64,000 nt of DNA from Gemmatimonadota bacterium (GTDB lineage Bacteria; Latescibacterota; UBA2968; GCA-2709665). Below the pieces are notes generated by a model that was not told the origin of the DNA, did not search any database, and saw only the letters and a list, made by a program, of their open reading frames with translations. The DNA lies in contig JAPPFJ010000012.1 of assembly GCA_028877215.1 (NCBI GenBank), positions 1 through 64,000 on the forward strand. Direction: 5' to 3'. Below are positions 34,377-43,609 of this stretch, piece after piece. The first letter of the stretch is position 1. Every line of letters starts with the position of its first letter. A program made the translations under genes and the position numbers.

Positions 34377-35285
34377 CTAATGCTGAACCGACGCGGAGGT
34401 TTCGAGTCTGTCGAGTTGATCACCAAGTCGCCTTGCCAGCGAAGGGAATTCGCTGCCGAACAGGATGCAGCCATGGCGGGTTACGGACTGCCCCGGTTCG
34501 ATATCGCCAAAATGGGGTCTGCTATGCAGGCAATGATGGCCGTCAGCGTTCTGAAGCGCCGAAGTTGCGCACTCATATCCCAACGCGATTGCCCTGGACC
34601 TGTCATGAGAAACGGCGCCCAGGATCGCGGGTCGGTCTATCGCCGTGTTGCTTCTTCCCCAGAACCATGCTGACCTGTTGACCCACTCTTTATCATAGTC
34701 CATAAGGTCTGCATGATACGCGGCCCGAATGTCTATCGTTCTGTGAAGATCGCCCATGCTCTCCGGCTTGCCCGTCACCAGGATGTACGATCGTCTGACT
34801 TCATCCTGATCGATGAAACCGGATGACTTTGCCTGGAGACATCCGCCATCGGAAGCGACGTCATAGAATTTCGCGGATGACTGATTCGTGAGGGTCAACG
34901 TCAATTCCACACTGTCCTCGAGTCCGGACAACGATGCTTTGAGAACAAGACCTGTTATGAAGTTGTGTCGTATGACCTTCCCTGAGGGATCCGATTGACG
35001 GTATGCCAACTGCTCCTCGATGTACTCGGGCGTTGTTTGCCATTCGTATGCCCACGCATTGTCTCCAGTCCTGGTCCATCGAGGGCAGATCTTCTGCCAC
35101 ATCATCGTCACGCCATTCATCGACGTGATGACTTCCGGAAACTGGATGGACCACTTCAGGTCCCAGTCCAGGTGATGAATATCAACGAATCGCGTTTTGG
35201 TGGGCTGTATTCGTATCACTTTTCTTATTCCTTCGGCAGGATCCAAGATATGATGCCGCAGATCTCCGCTCACTCCGGAGTGCAT
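34377..35285 (-). CDS. Hypothetical beta-rich protein, family not recognised
   Basis: 302 residues from the ATG at 35285, which has GGAGAG just upstream. A longer frame exists but would overlap the Nudix gene. Features: IRVIQP-like RKVIRIQPTKTRFVDIHHLD, an internal aromatic-rich segment (NAWAYEWQTTPEYIEEQ), and alternating beta-strand patterns such as VELTLTLTNQSS that resemble sugar-mutarotase-like or immunoglobulin folds. There is no signal peptide. The C-terminus reads FPSLARRLGDQLDRLETS. It lies 64 bases after the Nudix gene on the same strand. I assign no function. Confidence 0.6.
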   Translation of the reverse strand: MHSGVSGDLRHHILDPAEGIRKVIRIQPTKTRFVDIHHLDWDLKWSIQFPEVITSMNGVTMMWQKICPRWTRTGDNAWAYEWQTTPEYIEEQLAYRQSDPSGKVIRHNFITGLVLKASLSGLEDSVELTLTLTNQSSAKFYDVASDGGCLQAKSSGFIDQDEVRRSYILVTGKPESMGDLHRTIDIRAAYHADLMDYDKEWVNRSAWFWGRSNTAIDRPAILGAVSHDRSRAIALGYECATSALQNADGHHCLHSRPHFGDIEPGQSVTRHGCILFGSEFPSLARRLGDQLDRLETSASVQH

Positions 35286-35349
35286 CAGCTCTCCGATTCC
35301 CTCATCATCCCTCGGCTGCCGTGCTGCAGACGTTCCCGCCGTGCGCGAA

Positions 35350-35910
35350 CTACCTAAGCCGATAGCGCGAAGGGCCGAATGGTCCAGGCCGAACACTGTC
35401 GTGGTACTCGTTGCCGTGGCCCGGTGGACGCGACACGACGTCGATAACCGGAAGCTCGTCAATCCGGTCGGCATTCAGACGTTCGTTAAGTTCCCAGAGT
35501 GCGACTCGGTTGCTTTCCCATGTGAGCAGCCTTGTGGCTTCCTCAAAAGACAACCAGCTCACCTTGTCATGTTCATGGGACAAATCAAGTTCCTGACCGC
35601 TTACATCAACCGCAAACGAGTATTCCGGCACGACAAAGATGTCCCTGGGCCAGTGTTCTGTTGGTGAGAATGCCGTCCTGGGAACTGATGCGCGAGAATC
35701 CAGCCTGAAGAAACGTGCCCCCTGTGGAATGCCTCCCTCCTCTTCCGCCTCACGCCGCGCGGTTTGCTCTGCCGTCTCATCGTCTTCGGCACCGCCTGCA
35801 ATGAACTGCCACATAGAGTCATCCGACCGATGGAACACGGCAAATTCGCGTCCAACACTCTCACGCTCCCTGAACGGTATCACGATCACTTGCAGGGGTT
35901 GCCTTGCCAC
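35350..35910 (-). CDS. Nudix hydrolase
   Basis: 186 residues beginning with GTG at 35910 (GGGAG ten bases upstream). The Nudix box is intact: GGAEDDETAEQTARREAEEE followed by GGI, matching GX5EX7REX2EEXG. Nudix enzymes cleave nucleoside diphosphates linked to another group. Substrate unknown. The extended C-terminus (RPPGHGNEYHDSVRPG) is proline-rich and low in predicted structure. A partial MITE-like repeat lies 20 bases upstream. Confidence 0.87.
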   Translation of the reverse strand: MARQPLQVIVIPFRERESVGREFAVFHRSDDSMWQFIAGGAEDDETAEQTARREAEEEGGIPQGARFFRLDSRASVPRTAFSPTEHWPRDIFVVPEYSFAVDVSGQELDLSHEHDKVSWLSFEEATRLLTWESNRVALWELNERLNADRIDELPVIDVVSRPPGHGNEYHDSVRPGPFGPSRYRLR

Positions 35911-35929
35911 GTCAACAGTTCTCCCGGGT

Positions 35930-36007
35930 GTGGTGGTCAGCGTAACGCAGTATTTCGACCGCAGGGGCCGGCCGTAGCCCGGATGGACTTATTCAGCGGG
36001 CTGCTAG
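35930..36007 (-). repeat. Truncated MITE-like element, copy 2
   Basis: The minus-strand end reads TAGCAGCCCGCTGAATAAG, then CATCCGGGCTACGGCCGGCC and TGCGGTCGAAATACTGCGTT, matching the element at 56682-56832. The other half is missing. The TAG at its end is the stop codon of the gene at 36004-36489. Confidence 0.72.
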
Positions 36008-36489
36008 ACTCCGATCTCATCGTGTAGAGTCTGATCAACGACGCAGCCAAGTTGCTGCACTTTCGCAAATTCCGCAGAGAGTTTCTCAATCAGGTCATCG
36101 TCGCCGAAGCGAACGTCTCGACTGAAAACCTTCATCGTACTGTTCGACACCTTGTATCCCTTCCATGTCTCAATCATACCGCGTGCTTCTTTCACAAAAG
36201 GCCGGCTGAAAGCAGCGCGCTTCAATCGAGTTCCTGGGAATGAGTCTTGATGAAGCACGTGCATGACAAGACGTGTCTTCATCTGTTGCATTTCACGGTC
36301 AGTAATCCAGGTCTCGAAATGGATACCCATTCCGTCGTGATTGAACCACTGGTCCTTGAACAGCTGAAGCCCTGATCCCCCACTCTCAGGAAACGTGTCC
36401 AGTCGCGTTTTCCACCCATCCGAAAACCAGTCTGCCGTACGCAAATTACTGTCCAGCTCTTCCATCAAAGACGAATAGTCACTCCCCAT
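36004..36489 (-). CDS. Hypothetical protein
   Basis: 161 residues, no recognised family. The sequence is soluble and charged, with WFSDGWKTRLDTF, FKDQWFNHDGMGIHFETWI and a C-terminal helix DDLIEKLSAEFAKVQQLG. GGAGAG precedes the ATG. The start overlaps the serine-hydrolase gene by 11 bases, so they are co-translated. The stop codon is provided by the edge of a MITE-like repeat, so the natural C-terminus may have been altered. Confidence 0.6.
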   Translation of the reverse strand: MGSDYSSLMEELDSNLRTADWFSDGWKTRLDTFPESGGSGLQLFKDQWFNHDGMGIHFETWITDREMQQMKTRLVMHVLHQDSFPGTRLKRAAFSRPFVKEARGMIETWKGYKVSNSTMKVFSRDVRFGDDDLIEKLSAEFAKVQQLGCVVDQTLHDEIGV

Positions 36490-37597
36490 CGGACTCTCCT
36501 CTGCTTTCTGAGGGGTGATCTGTCACCGCAGGCAGGACATGCCTTGTTACGATGCGAAAGACCTGGTTGGCGACTGCGGATCCGTAATTTCCACCTGTGA
36601 AGACAATCACCATCTCAACATCGGGAATCACGAACAGGAACTGACCGCCATTTCCTTCGGCAACGAAGGTTTTGACAGGACGTCCGGCAACACTGAAGCG
36701 ATCCAGCCACCAGCCAAACCCGTATCGTTCGTTTCCAAACTGAGGGCTGACAGATTCTTCGATCCATTCCGCAGGCAGTACCTCGACTCCGTTCCACACC
36801 CCACGGTCCAGGTACAGCTGACCGATTCTGGCCAGGTCACGGGGTCTAAGACGAAGACCTGCATGTGTTTGCGGCAATCCTGTCTTTGTCCGCCACCAAT
36901 CACTCCGACGGATGCCCAGAGGTCCAAAGAGATGTTCGTCAGCGAAGGCATCTGCGTGCAGGCCGGAAACCTTCCTGATAACCCCCGCAAGAAGAATTGC
37001 GCATCCGCTATTGTAGTTAAATCGTCTGCCGGGTTCGTCAGACATGTCAGATGACAGTACATATCCGATGAAGTCGTCACTGTTCTCCATCTGAGCTTCT
37101 GAGTTTGGAGAACCAGGCTCAGAATGATGCGCTCCCGACTGGTCCCACCTGAACCCGGAAGTCATCGTCAGCAGATGTCTCAAAGTGATCTGTTTTTTTG
37201 CTTCGGTTATGTGCGCGAAATGATCCGGGAAGAATTGATGCATTGGCACGTCAACAGAATCGATAAAGCCCTTGTCAATGGCTATTCCAAGGAGCGCGGA
37301 CGTTACACTCTTTGAAACCGAGCGTGTGTCATGCAGATGGTCCTTGTCGAATACGACATGCCCCCGCCACCCATCGGTGCCCGCAAAGTACTCCTCCAGT
37401 ACGAGAATGCCTCGCCGAGCAATCAGAAAGCTGTGGAGGTTCTTGTACTCCCCATCCCGGATCCCGGCCAGACCTTCCGCTATCGTATCCGCATCCAGAC
37501 CTTGCTCAGCCAGAGTACCAATCCTCCAATCATCGGATGCATCAGCATGACCTGTGCTGCACAGAGTGAGGAACATTGACAGGAACAGACGGTTCAC
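36479..37597 (-). CDS. Beta-lactamase-fold serine hydrolase (class C / esterase-like), exported
   Basis: 372 residues starting with GTG at 37597 (AGGAG eight bases upstream). Signal peptide MNRLFLSMFLTLCSTGHADA. The catalytic S-x-x-K is SVSK in DTRSVSKSVTSALLG, and the second motif Y-x-N appears in RFNYNSGCAILLA. A later GGQFLFVIP segment corresponds to the third-motif region. Such proteins include penicillin-binding-protein-like esterases and D-aminopeptidases; true beta-lactam hydrolysis is not implied. It overlaps the downstream hypothetical gene. Confidence 0.87.
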   Translation of the reverse strand: MNRLFLSMFLTLCSTGHADASDDWRIGTLAEQGLDADTIAEGLAGIRDGEYKNLHSFLIARRGILVLEEYFAGTDGWRGHVVFDKDHLHDTRSVSKSVTSALLGIAIDKGFIDSVDVPMHQFFPDHFAHITEAKKQITLRHLLTMTSGFRWDQSGAHHSEPGSPNSEAQMENSDDFIGYVLSSDMSDEPGRRFNYNSGCAILLAGVIRKVSGLHADAFADEHLFGPLGIRRSDWWRTKTGLPQTHAGLRLRPRDLARIGQLYLDRGVWNGVEVLPAEWIEESVSPQFGNERYGFGWWLDRFSVAGRPVKTFVAEGNGGQFLFVIPDVEMVIVFTGGNYGSAVANQVFRIVTRHVLPAVTDHPSESRGESDGE

Positions 37598-37773
37598 CGA
37601 TTTGACTCCTATCCTTTCATGACTTCGGGTTGCGACCGCATGGTCACTAACGTTTCAGGCTTTGCGACGCGCGGCGAAGCTGCGTGTGGGTGGCGGGGGT
37701 CGTGGTGGTTGTGGGCAGCCCGACGCTTTTGAATTTCCTGTACTTTTCTCGCGATATAGATCGCCAAAGGTCA

Positions 37774-39354
37774 TCAGGGGCCCGGTTGCGCCTCCTCGCG
37801 CTCCGGCCGCCGTATATTGGGTCCCGCTTTGGTGTTGACGAAGCGCCGCTCGCGATTGGGGTTGCGCCAGCTGCGCACGCCGTGCGTCGTCGTGCCCGGG
37901 TACATGATCACCGTCCCGGCAACCCCCTGCATATGCTTGACCTGCGGCAGGTCGCAGCTGGTTTGCTTCGGGCGCGGCAGCGGTAGCCGCGCTTTGTGGC
38001 TTCCGGGGACTAACATCAGTCCGCCGTCGCCCGTCGCCGTCTCGACGTCCTGGAGCAGCCAGCCGATGTTCACCTGCTCCGTACGAGGCTGTCCGTCCCG
38101 GAATTGATAGTTAGGGCCGGCGCCGTAAAACCAGCCGCCATGCAGGGGCTGGCCGGCCGCCCCGTCGCGGCTGACGATGGTGTAGCACGTCGTCATGACG
38201 AAGCCCGGGTCGATCATCCACTTCAGCCGCGCGTTCACGAGCGGATTGTCGATCATGCGTCGAAAGCCGTCGCTGAAGGGTGGGGGATGGGTCCAGGTCT
38301 GCGAGACGCGCTCTTCGGTGCAGCGCGTGCCCGGGGCCGGGGCAATAGTCTGCGAACAGCCCTCGTAGTCCGGGTACTCGCCCACGACACTGCTTGAAAA
38401 GCCCACCGGCCGACGGTTGGCTTTGGCGAAGGGCGAGTCGAGCGCTGCATTGCACTGCGCTAACCACTCGCGGTCCATCACGCCAGGCAGCACCAGGTAG
38501 CCTCTCAGGTCCCAGAACCAGACCTCCTCGTGGTTCGGAGCGTCAGGTCGCGTGTTGACGTCCAGCAGCGACGGCGCCAGCTGCTGCTCGTTGCTGAGGG
38601 GCTGGCCGTCGTGGCCGAGGCCGCGTGGTGGGCCGGCCACCAGCGCTCGGCGCGCCGGCGTGAGCTCATCCAGCCAGCTGTCCACACCCGTCGCGCCGTT
38701 GCCGAAGGCCCCCCCAGGGTAGCGGGTGTCGTCGCAAAAGATGCACTCGTGCAGCGAGGAGCCTGGGGCGGCGCCGACCAGCGTGGTGGCAACCGCGAGC
38801 AGACAGTCGCCAGCGCGGAGCTGGACGCGCTCCGTCGCCCCGAGTTCCTCGGCGCGCGCCATGCTCGGGGGCGGCTGGACGTTGGCTTTGTGCGACGCGG
38901 GGCACACCACCACGCAGCTGTCGCCCACGGCCCACAGCGCGCGCAGCCCCCAGACGCACACCCGGTCGGGCCGGCTGGTCGTGTCGTAGCCCAGCCGGCG
39001 CTGCTCATCCACCGTCAGATCATTGGCCCACTGTCCCTCTTTGGTCAGGCGGCGCGACGGCCGGTCCAGCTCGAACTTGATCGTGTGGAACTCCTGTTCC
39101 TTCCCTTCAGTACCGTCGTACGCAGCGCGGTGCCACAGTGGCAACTCCCCGCCGGCCAGCTGATCAAGCGCAGCCAGCAAGTCCGGATGCTCAGCCAGAG
39201 CGGCGGGTGTGGCGTGCGCCGCTGCCCGAGCGCCGAGCAGGCTCGGGAGGAGGATATAGCCGTCGAGCTCGAAGGCCCACCTCTGCTCCTCGGTCATCAG
39301 CGCCATGGACCCGCTCCGTGGAACATCGAAGAGGTATTTTTCCGTTTCGGTCAT
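37774..39354 (-). CDS. Tandem phytanoyl-CoA dioxygenase (PhyH) domain protein, HGG type
   Basis: 526 residues from the ATG at 39354 (AAAGGG upstream), beginning MTETEKYLFDVPRSG. It has the same plan as the protein at 298-2055. The N-terminal PhyH-like half (with VCPASHKANV) lacks the iron histidines. The C-terminal half has PLHGGWFYG with His405-Gly-Gly, then MLVPGSHKARLP and a distal His in TTTHGVRSW, and an Arg that may bind 2-oxoglutarate (NRERRFVNTK). Residue choice is richer in GC-ending codons than in neighbouring genes, which may mark a separate history. Substrate unknown. Confidence 0.83.
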   Translation of the reverse strand: MTETEKYLFDVPRSGSMALMTEEQRWAFELDGYILLPSLLGARAAAHATPAALAEHPDLLAALDQLAGGELPLWHRAAYDGTEGKEQEFHTIKFELDRPSRRLTKEGQWANDLTVDEQRRLGYDTTSRPDRVCVWGLRALWAVGDSCVVVCPASHKANVQPPPSMARAEELGATERVQLRAGDCLLAVATTLVGAAPGSSLHECIFCDDTRYPGGAFGNGATGVDSWLDELTPARRALVAGPPRGLGHDGQPLSNEQQLAPSLLDVNTRPDAPNHEEVWFWDLRGYLVLPGVMDREWLAQCNAALDSPFAKANRRPVGFSSSVVGEYPDYEGCSQTIAPAPGTRCTEERVSQTWTHPPPFSDGFRRMIDNPLVNARLKWMIDPGFVMTTCYTIVSRDGAAGQPLHGGWFYGAGPNYQFRDGQPRTEQVNIGWLLQDVETATGDGGLMLVPGSHKARLPLPRPKQTSCDLPQVKHMQGVAGTVIMYPGTTTHGVRSWRNPNRERRFVNTKAGPNIRRPEREEAQPGP

Positions 39355-39494
39355 GAGGCAACCCTTTCTCTCACAGATCGTCGCATTTGCGATTGCGGGA
39401 TGTGACAATCATCGGAACGAAATGGTTCGGTAAGGCCGCTGTGGCGTTCTCTGTTTGCTTCGTGATATTGATTCACACCGATACTCTCATTGAA

Positions 39495-41753
39495 TCAGAA
39501 CTCAGCGGCAATTATCGCGTACTGTCCGATGTTCGTCAATGTGGTTTCCAGGTAGTTTCCGTCGAACGTGACCTCCAGGTCATCTCCCGTGCAAACGTCC
39601 CACACGCGACGAGGGGTGCCCCGCTCCGTGAGCCGCCAGCGCAGGTTCACTTCGGGTATCGTGGGCACATAGTCAAACTGTGGGCTGAAGCGCGGCCAGA
39701 TCTCCGGCAGATGCTCGACGCGCTCGCCGGTGTGATTGATCAGAAACAACACCTGGCTTCCTGGTTTTTCATTCGGAATCATCACGAGTTGGTTCGGGCC
39801 ATCGGTCATCAGAGGTCGACCCTCCGGGTAGAGCCAATCCATCACGGCGGCTAGAAGATCGCGGACGACCAGCAGGCGATATTCGAAATGAAGCTCCTCC
39901 ACCGGCGCGGCCAGATAGGCGACGCGCCCCTTGCCGACCGTCCGGCAGGTGACGGCGGGACACAGAGCGTCGTCCGCGCGCCCACCGAAGACGATGTTCG
40001 CCACCACGTCGGTTCCCGGCCGCGCCTGGACGAACTCGAACCGATTGATCGGCCACAGCTCATGCGAGCACCCCTCGGCCAGCCATTGACCCGGAACGCA
40101 GCGACCGTACGTGTCGAACGTCCCCGCGGCCCAGAGGTGTTGTTCGTAATCAGCGAATTGGTCGGGGTTCGGGTCCACACGGTCCACGCCCAGAAGGTCC
40201 GCCAGGGCGAAGTTATCGCGCATCTCCTCGGGCTCGGCACCGTACAGGCTCGTCCGGTACGTTGCCAGGAGCCGCCCGCCCACCTTCACATATTCCGTGA
40301 TGCCCTCGACTTCCTCCCGCGTGAGGTGGCCGACGTTGGGCAGAAACAGAACAGGATACTTTGCCAACGCCGCCGGATCGGAGAGAACCCGCTCCTCGAT
40401 CACCGACGTCGGCAAATGGTTGGCCAGCATGGTCGAGAAAGCCCCGCGACGGCAGGATTGCTGCGGCGGCGTGCGCACGAGATAGCCCGCCTCGGAGAGC
40501 GGGGCCTCGAGTTCCCCCGGACGGTCGGCGAGGTCCTGCTTGAGCTGGCCGATGACATCGCGCGGACGATCGCGCATCACCAGGGGCTCGGCGCGGAACC
40601 GCAACCGCTCGAGCATCTCATACACCCGCACCGGCAAAACAAATGGAATAGCAACAAACGGAGACGGGTGGAGATCTTCGAAGAGTGATTCATTCGTCTC
40701 CAGGATCTCAAGGAACTCCACCAGCTCACGATTGGCTTTGTGGGGAGGCGACAGCCAAAGGTTCACGCCGCACGCCACCAGGACGCCCCCTCCGGAAGCA
40801 AAGCTGGCTGCCGCTTCCTCGACGAGTTCCATGCCGAAACACTGCGTCCGCGACCAGCCCGTCAAGGCGCCGACGTATTGCCACATAGCCCAACCCGAAG
40901 ACTCGGCCAGACTGGCCGCTTCGAGCCGATGAAGGAAGTCGCCCCCTGCCTCGTAGAGAAATCCATTGTGCACCTCCACGATCCTGCGTTCGGGCCAGTT
41001 GGCCACACCCAGGCCGTGCGTCAGCACCGGGATGTCCTTCTTCTTTCGCGTCGCGGCGGCGAATTCGAGAAAGACATCGCCGACGATCCTGCCGTACTGC
41101 AGGCTCCACTCTTCCAGCATCTCCTGGTCTTCCCGAGGCAGGCTGTGCGGATCGGGTGCATACGGCATCGGGCAGCCGAATTGCCTGTCGAACTTCTCGA
41201 GGCAATAGTCGCAGTAGCACAAGGGTGACTGCGGGGTGTGGTGCGAATGGTAAGGACAGGCAGAATCGGTGTAGATCGCGTCGACGTTGTGGTCCACCAC
41301 TTGTGCGATGAAAGCGCAGATAGCCTCTCGGTACGGTGTGTTAAAGCAGACGTGCCGGTGAAATCCGCCGCCGTGGTGCCTCAGGACAGGAGCGTTGCCT
41401 TCGGGGCTTGGGCGGTACATCCACTCCGGATGATGGATCAGCATGTTATCTTCGGGAATAATGTGCCCCACGGGAATGTACCCGATGACGCGCACCTCCC
41501 GCGCATGGGCCTCGGCGATAGTTTCGGCGAGCAGGTCGCGCTCACCTAATTTAGGGTGCGGGGGAAAGAACTCATTGGGGAAGACCGCCCACTTACCCGC
41601 GCTGCCGAACCAGATAGCGTTGGCGTGGTATTTCCGCACGACATCGACGAGCTGCTTCGCGTCAAAGTCGATGTCGGGCCAGAAGGGCGGGTGGTATTGC
41701 TCTATCTGAAAGGTGCGCGCCCGCCGTACCCACTCGTGACCTGGCTTGATCAT
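39495..41753 (-). CDS. Glycoside hydrolase with GH42-like barrel and beta-galactosidase trimerisation domain
   Basis: 752 residues from the ATG at 41753 (GGAGG upstream). An N-terminal TIM barrel (WVRRARTFQIEQYHPPFWPD, NAIWFGSAGKW, VDAIYTDSACPYHSHH) contains a Cys pair in CYCDYCLEKFD. A flavodoxin-like trimerisation domain is suggested by YPVLFLPNVGHLTREEVEGI and YVKVGGRLLATY. The C-terminus is a beta-sandwich (QVLFLINHTGE). There is no signal peptide. The family includes beta-galactosidases and fucosidase-like enzymes; catalytic glutamates cannot be assigned with confidence. It lies 140 bases upstream of the tandem PhyH gene on the same strand. Confidence 0.8.
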   Translation of the reverse strand: MIKPGHEWVRRARTFQIEQYHPPFWPDIDFDAKQLVDVVRKYHANAIWFGSAGKWAVFPNEFFPPHPKLGERDLLAETIAEAHAREVRVIGYIPVGHIIPEDNMLIHHPEWMYRPSPEGNAPVLRHHGGGFHRHVCFNTPYREAICAFIAQVVDHNVDAIYTDSACPYHSHHTPQSPLCYCDYCLEKFDRQFGCPMPYAPDPHSLPREDQEMLEEWSLQYGRIVGDVFLEFAAATRKKKDIPVLTHGLGVANWPERRIVEVHNGFLYEAGGDFLHRLEAASLAESSGWAMWQYVGALTGWSRTQCFGMELVEEAAASFASGGGVLVACGVNLWLSPPHKANRELVEFLEILETNESLFEDLHPSPFVAIPFVLPVRVYEMLERLRFRAEPLVMRDRPRDVIGQLKQDLADRPGELEAPLSEAGYLVRTPPQQSCRRGAFSTMLANHLPTSVIEERVLSDPAALAKYPVLFLPNVGHLTREEVEGITEYVKVGGRLLATYRTSLYGAEPEEMRDNFALADLLGVDRVDPNPDQFADYEQHLWAAGTFDTYGRCVPGQWLAEGCSHELWPINRFEFVQARPGTDVVANIVFGGRADDALCPAVTCRTVGKGRVAYLAAPVEELHFEYRLLVVRDLLAAVMDWLYPEGRPLMTDGPNQLVMIPNEKPGSQVLFLINHTGERVEHLPEIWPRFSPQFDYVPTIPEVNLRWRLTERGTPRRVWDVCTGDDLEVTFDGNYLETTLTNIGQYAIIAAEF

Positions 41754-41994
41754 AGCGATGGCCTCCAAAATCTGTACCGTCTTTTTTACAGCAGAGACAG
41801 CAGAGAACGGCCTTCCATGACTCACGGCCGCTCACCATGATCGAGAAGCCGAAAAATATCAGGCCGAACCCCAGCCAGCAGCCCAAGCCCGGCTGTCGGC
41901 ACCAACTAAGGACCCGAGTTAACAGGAGCAACGTCGAGAATGGACGAAGAACGCTTTGGTTGCCGGCGGAAGGTCCGCTCCCACGTTTAACTTC

Positions 41995-42073
41995 CCTGCA
42001 GCATATATATATCGGTTTGTTGCCTTCGTTGGGAAAAAGAGCGTCGGTCTTGAGATTTGTAGAAACGTGGGCG
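41995..42073 (-). pseudogene. Degenerate 5' fragment of a DUF4160 gene
   Basis: On the minus strand the sequence reads in part ...FPNEGNKPIYICC..., corresponding to YANEGNEPAHIHC of the gene at 34036-34293, with about 70% base identity over some 80 bases. The start codon is CGC instead of GTG. The -35/-10 region ahead of it survives in decayed form (TCGCCA, 17 bases, CATAAT at 42107-42079). The remaining gap 41754-41994 holds no gene. Confidence 0.6.
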
Positions 42074-42118
42074 CATGAATTATGCCTGCAAAGGAAGAAG
42101 CTGGCGATGGCGCGGTTT

Positions 42119-42886
42119 CTATGTTCTTCTGAGCAGGATGATCGGACGGTTGATCTTCCCATCGCCGCTCAGTGGTGCTGATAAATCCCAGTCATTCCAC
42201 CATCCAAGAAACTCGAAGTCGGAGCGCGCAGAAATGAAAAATGAAAACTCTTGAGGGAAGATCACCCGCTTGACGGATGTTCCTTCAACTTTCTTGACCT
42301 CTCCGTCTTCTAGAATCTCGAGGCATTCGGTGTCCTCGTAGAGTTGCTTTACTTTGTCCAAAACCCGCGAAGCGAAACTGGCTTTCACGACGACACCATT
42401 CTTTTCAACTTCCCAGGAATCCTCGCTGAAATCCTGAATGTCGAACCTGACGCACCAATCAAGCAGATAAAGACCGCCTGGCCTCAATGTTCTGGCGACC
42501 GCGTCGAAATGCGAGACAAGCTCCTCGCTATTTTTCACATAAAGAGAGCCGAGCATCACGAAGGCGAAATCAACAGCCCGGTCGATACGAAAGTCGACCA
42601 TGTTTGCCTTCAGAAACCGCGTGTGAGTTCCAAGTTTCTTGGCTTTCTCCATCGAGTACGTAAGCATCTCGTCACTTATGTCGATTCCTATGAAGTCATA
42701 GCCCCTGCCTGTCAGCTCATCCATGTGGGGGCTGTTGCCGCATCCAATCTCGAGAAAGGTTTTGACAGGGATCTCTGCAAAGCGACGGGCGGCCTCTTCG
42801 AGGGCGTCTACCTCCCGCGGAATATCGCGGAAAGAGAACGCGATCTCGTAATACTCGGGGAGTTGGTAGATTCCATTCAAGGTCAC
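42119..42886 (-). CDS. Class I SAM-dependent methyltransferase
   Basis: 255 residues, start GTG at 42886. SAM-binding motif LEIGCGNSPHMDEL (motif I), then YDFIGIDISDEML, a motif II/III region with VDFAFVMLGSLYV, and LRPGGLYLLDW. It is one of three class I methyltransferases within 5 kb (also 43610-44323 and 46089-46856). The acceptor substrate is unknown. It is followed downstream by the decayed DUF4160 promoter. Confidence 0.85.
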   Translation of the reverse strand: MTLNGIYQLPEYYEIAFSFRDIPREVDALEEAARRFAEIPVKTFLEIGCGNSPHMDELTGRGYDFIGIDISDEMLTYSMEKAKKLGTHTRFLKANMVDFRIDRAVDFAFVMLGSLYVKNSEELVSHFDAVARTLRPGGLYLLDWCVRFDIQDFSEDSWEVEKNGVVVKASFASRVLDKVKQLYEDTECLEILEDGEVKKVEGTSVKRVIFPQEFSFFISARSDFEFLGWWNDWDLSAPLSGDGKINRPIILLRRT

Positions 42887-42910
42887 GCGCTCCAGGCGAA
42901 ACAGTGCAAC

Positions 42911-43594
42911 TTAATCTTCTTTACGTCTTTCCCGTTGCACTTCTACCAGAAAACGACCGAGATCAGGATACTCTCTGAGCGCGAACTGTCGTATTTCTTC
43001 CAATGGAGGAATCGACGTGGGCTTCTCCTTTGGAAGCGCCTTCAAGGCTGACGGAATACGTTCGGGGAAGGTTGCCAGTTGAAAGCCTCTTCGATTCTGC
43101 GCGAAATCAGTGAGAAGTTTGCTGTCCTTAAACTTCCAATGTACCGGAAAGAGATACATGGCATCAGCCCGGAACGGACCGAAAACCTGTGCAACGGCCC
43201 CGTCCGGAGGTTCTACCGCCGATGAGATTGAAAAAAGCCGCCGCAGGACTTCCGGTCCATGTTCACCTTGCACGTAAACGCGCCTGAGTGGAAGCTCAGA
43301 ACTATCTTGCGAGACGGCTGTGACGACCAGGAGCCCATATCCATTCAAACGGTGAAATTCCTTGCTATCCTTTGGAAACGCAATGTCGTGAAACCCGGCC
43401 CGTGCAGCCACAGCACCATATTTCCGGTAACGTAACGCGGACTCTGTAATGCGTTTGTCCATCCGCGCACTACCCATAGGCTCAGAAGAGTAACCGGTCC
43501 GCTCTCGAACGTGGAGATGGTCTTCAGCCTCTGTCCAACCGGAGCCAGGTATATTCAACATCACAACTACCAGTATCGCCAATGATCGTTTCAT
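42911..43594 (-). CDS. Exported hypothetical protein
   Basis: 227 residues with signal peptide MKRSLAILVVVMLNIPGSG. No recognised family. It contains HRLNGYGLLVVTAVSQDSSE, LPLRRVYVQGEHGPEVLRRLFS and a basic, proline-containing C-terminus (LPKEKPTSIPPLEEIRQFA). It lies 15 bases downstream of a methyltransferase and 24 bases upstream of another, all on the minus strand, so they may form one operon. Confidence 0.6.
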   Translation of the reverse strand: MKRSLAILVVVMLNIPGSGWTEAEDHLHVRERTGYSSEPMGSARMDKRITESALRYRKYGAVAARAGFHDIAFPKDSKEFHRLNGYGLLVVTAVSQDSSELPLRRVYVQGEHGPEVLRRLFSISSAVEPPDGAVAQVFGPFRADAMYLFPVHWKFKDSKLLTDFAQNRRGFQLATFPERIPSALKALPKEKPTSIPPLEEIRQFALREYPDLGRFLVEVQRERRKED

Positions 43595-43609
43595 CAGATG
43601 TACTCTGCC

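Noticed and set aside
36479..37597. Beta-lactam resistance gene
   Set aside because: Only the general serine-hydrolase fold motifs are visible; this family mostly contains esterases and peptidases, and nothing shows beta-lactam activity.
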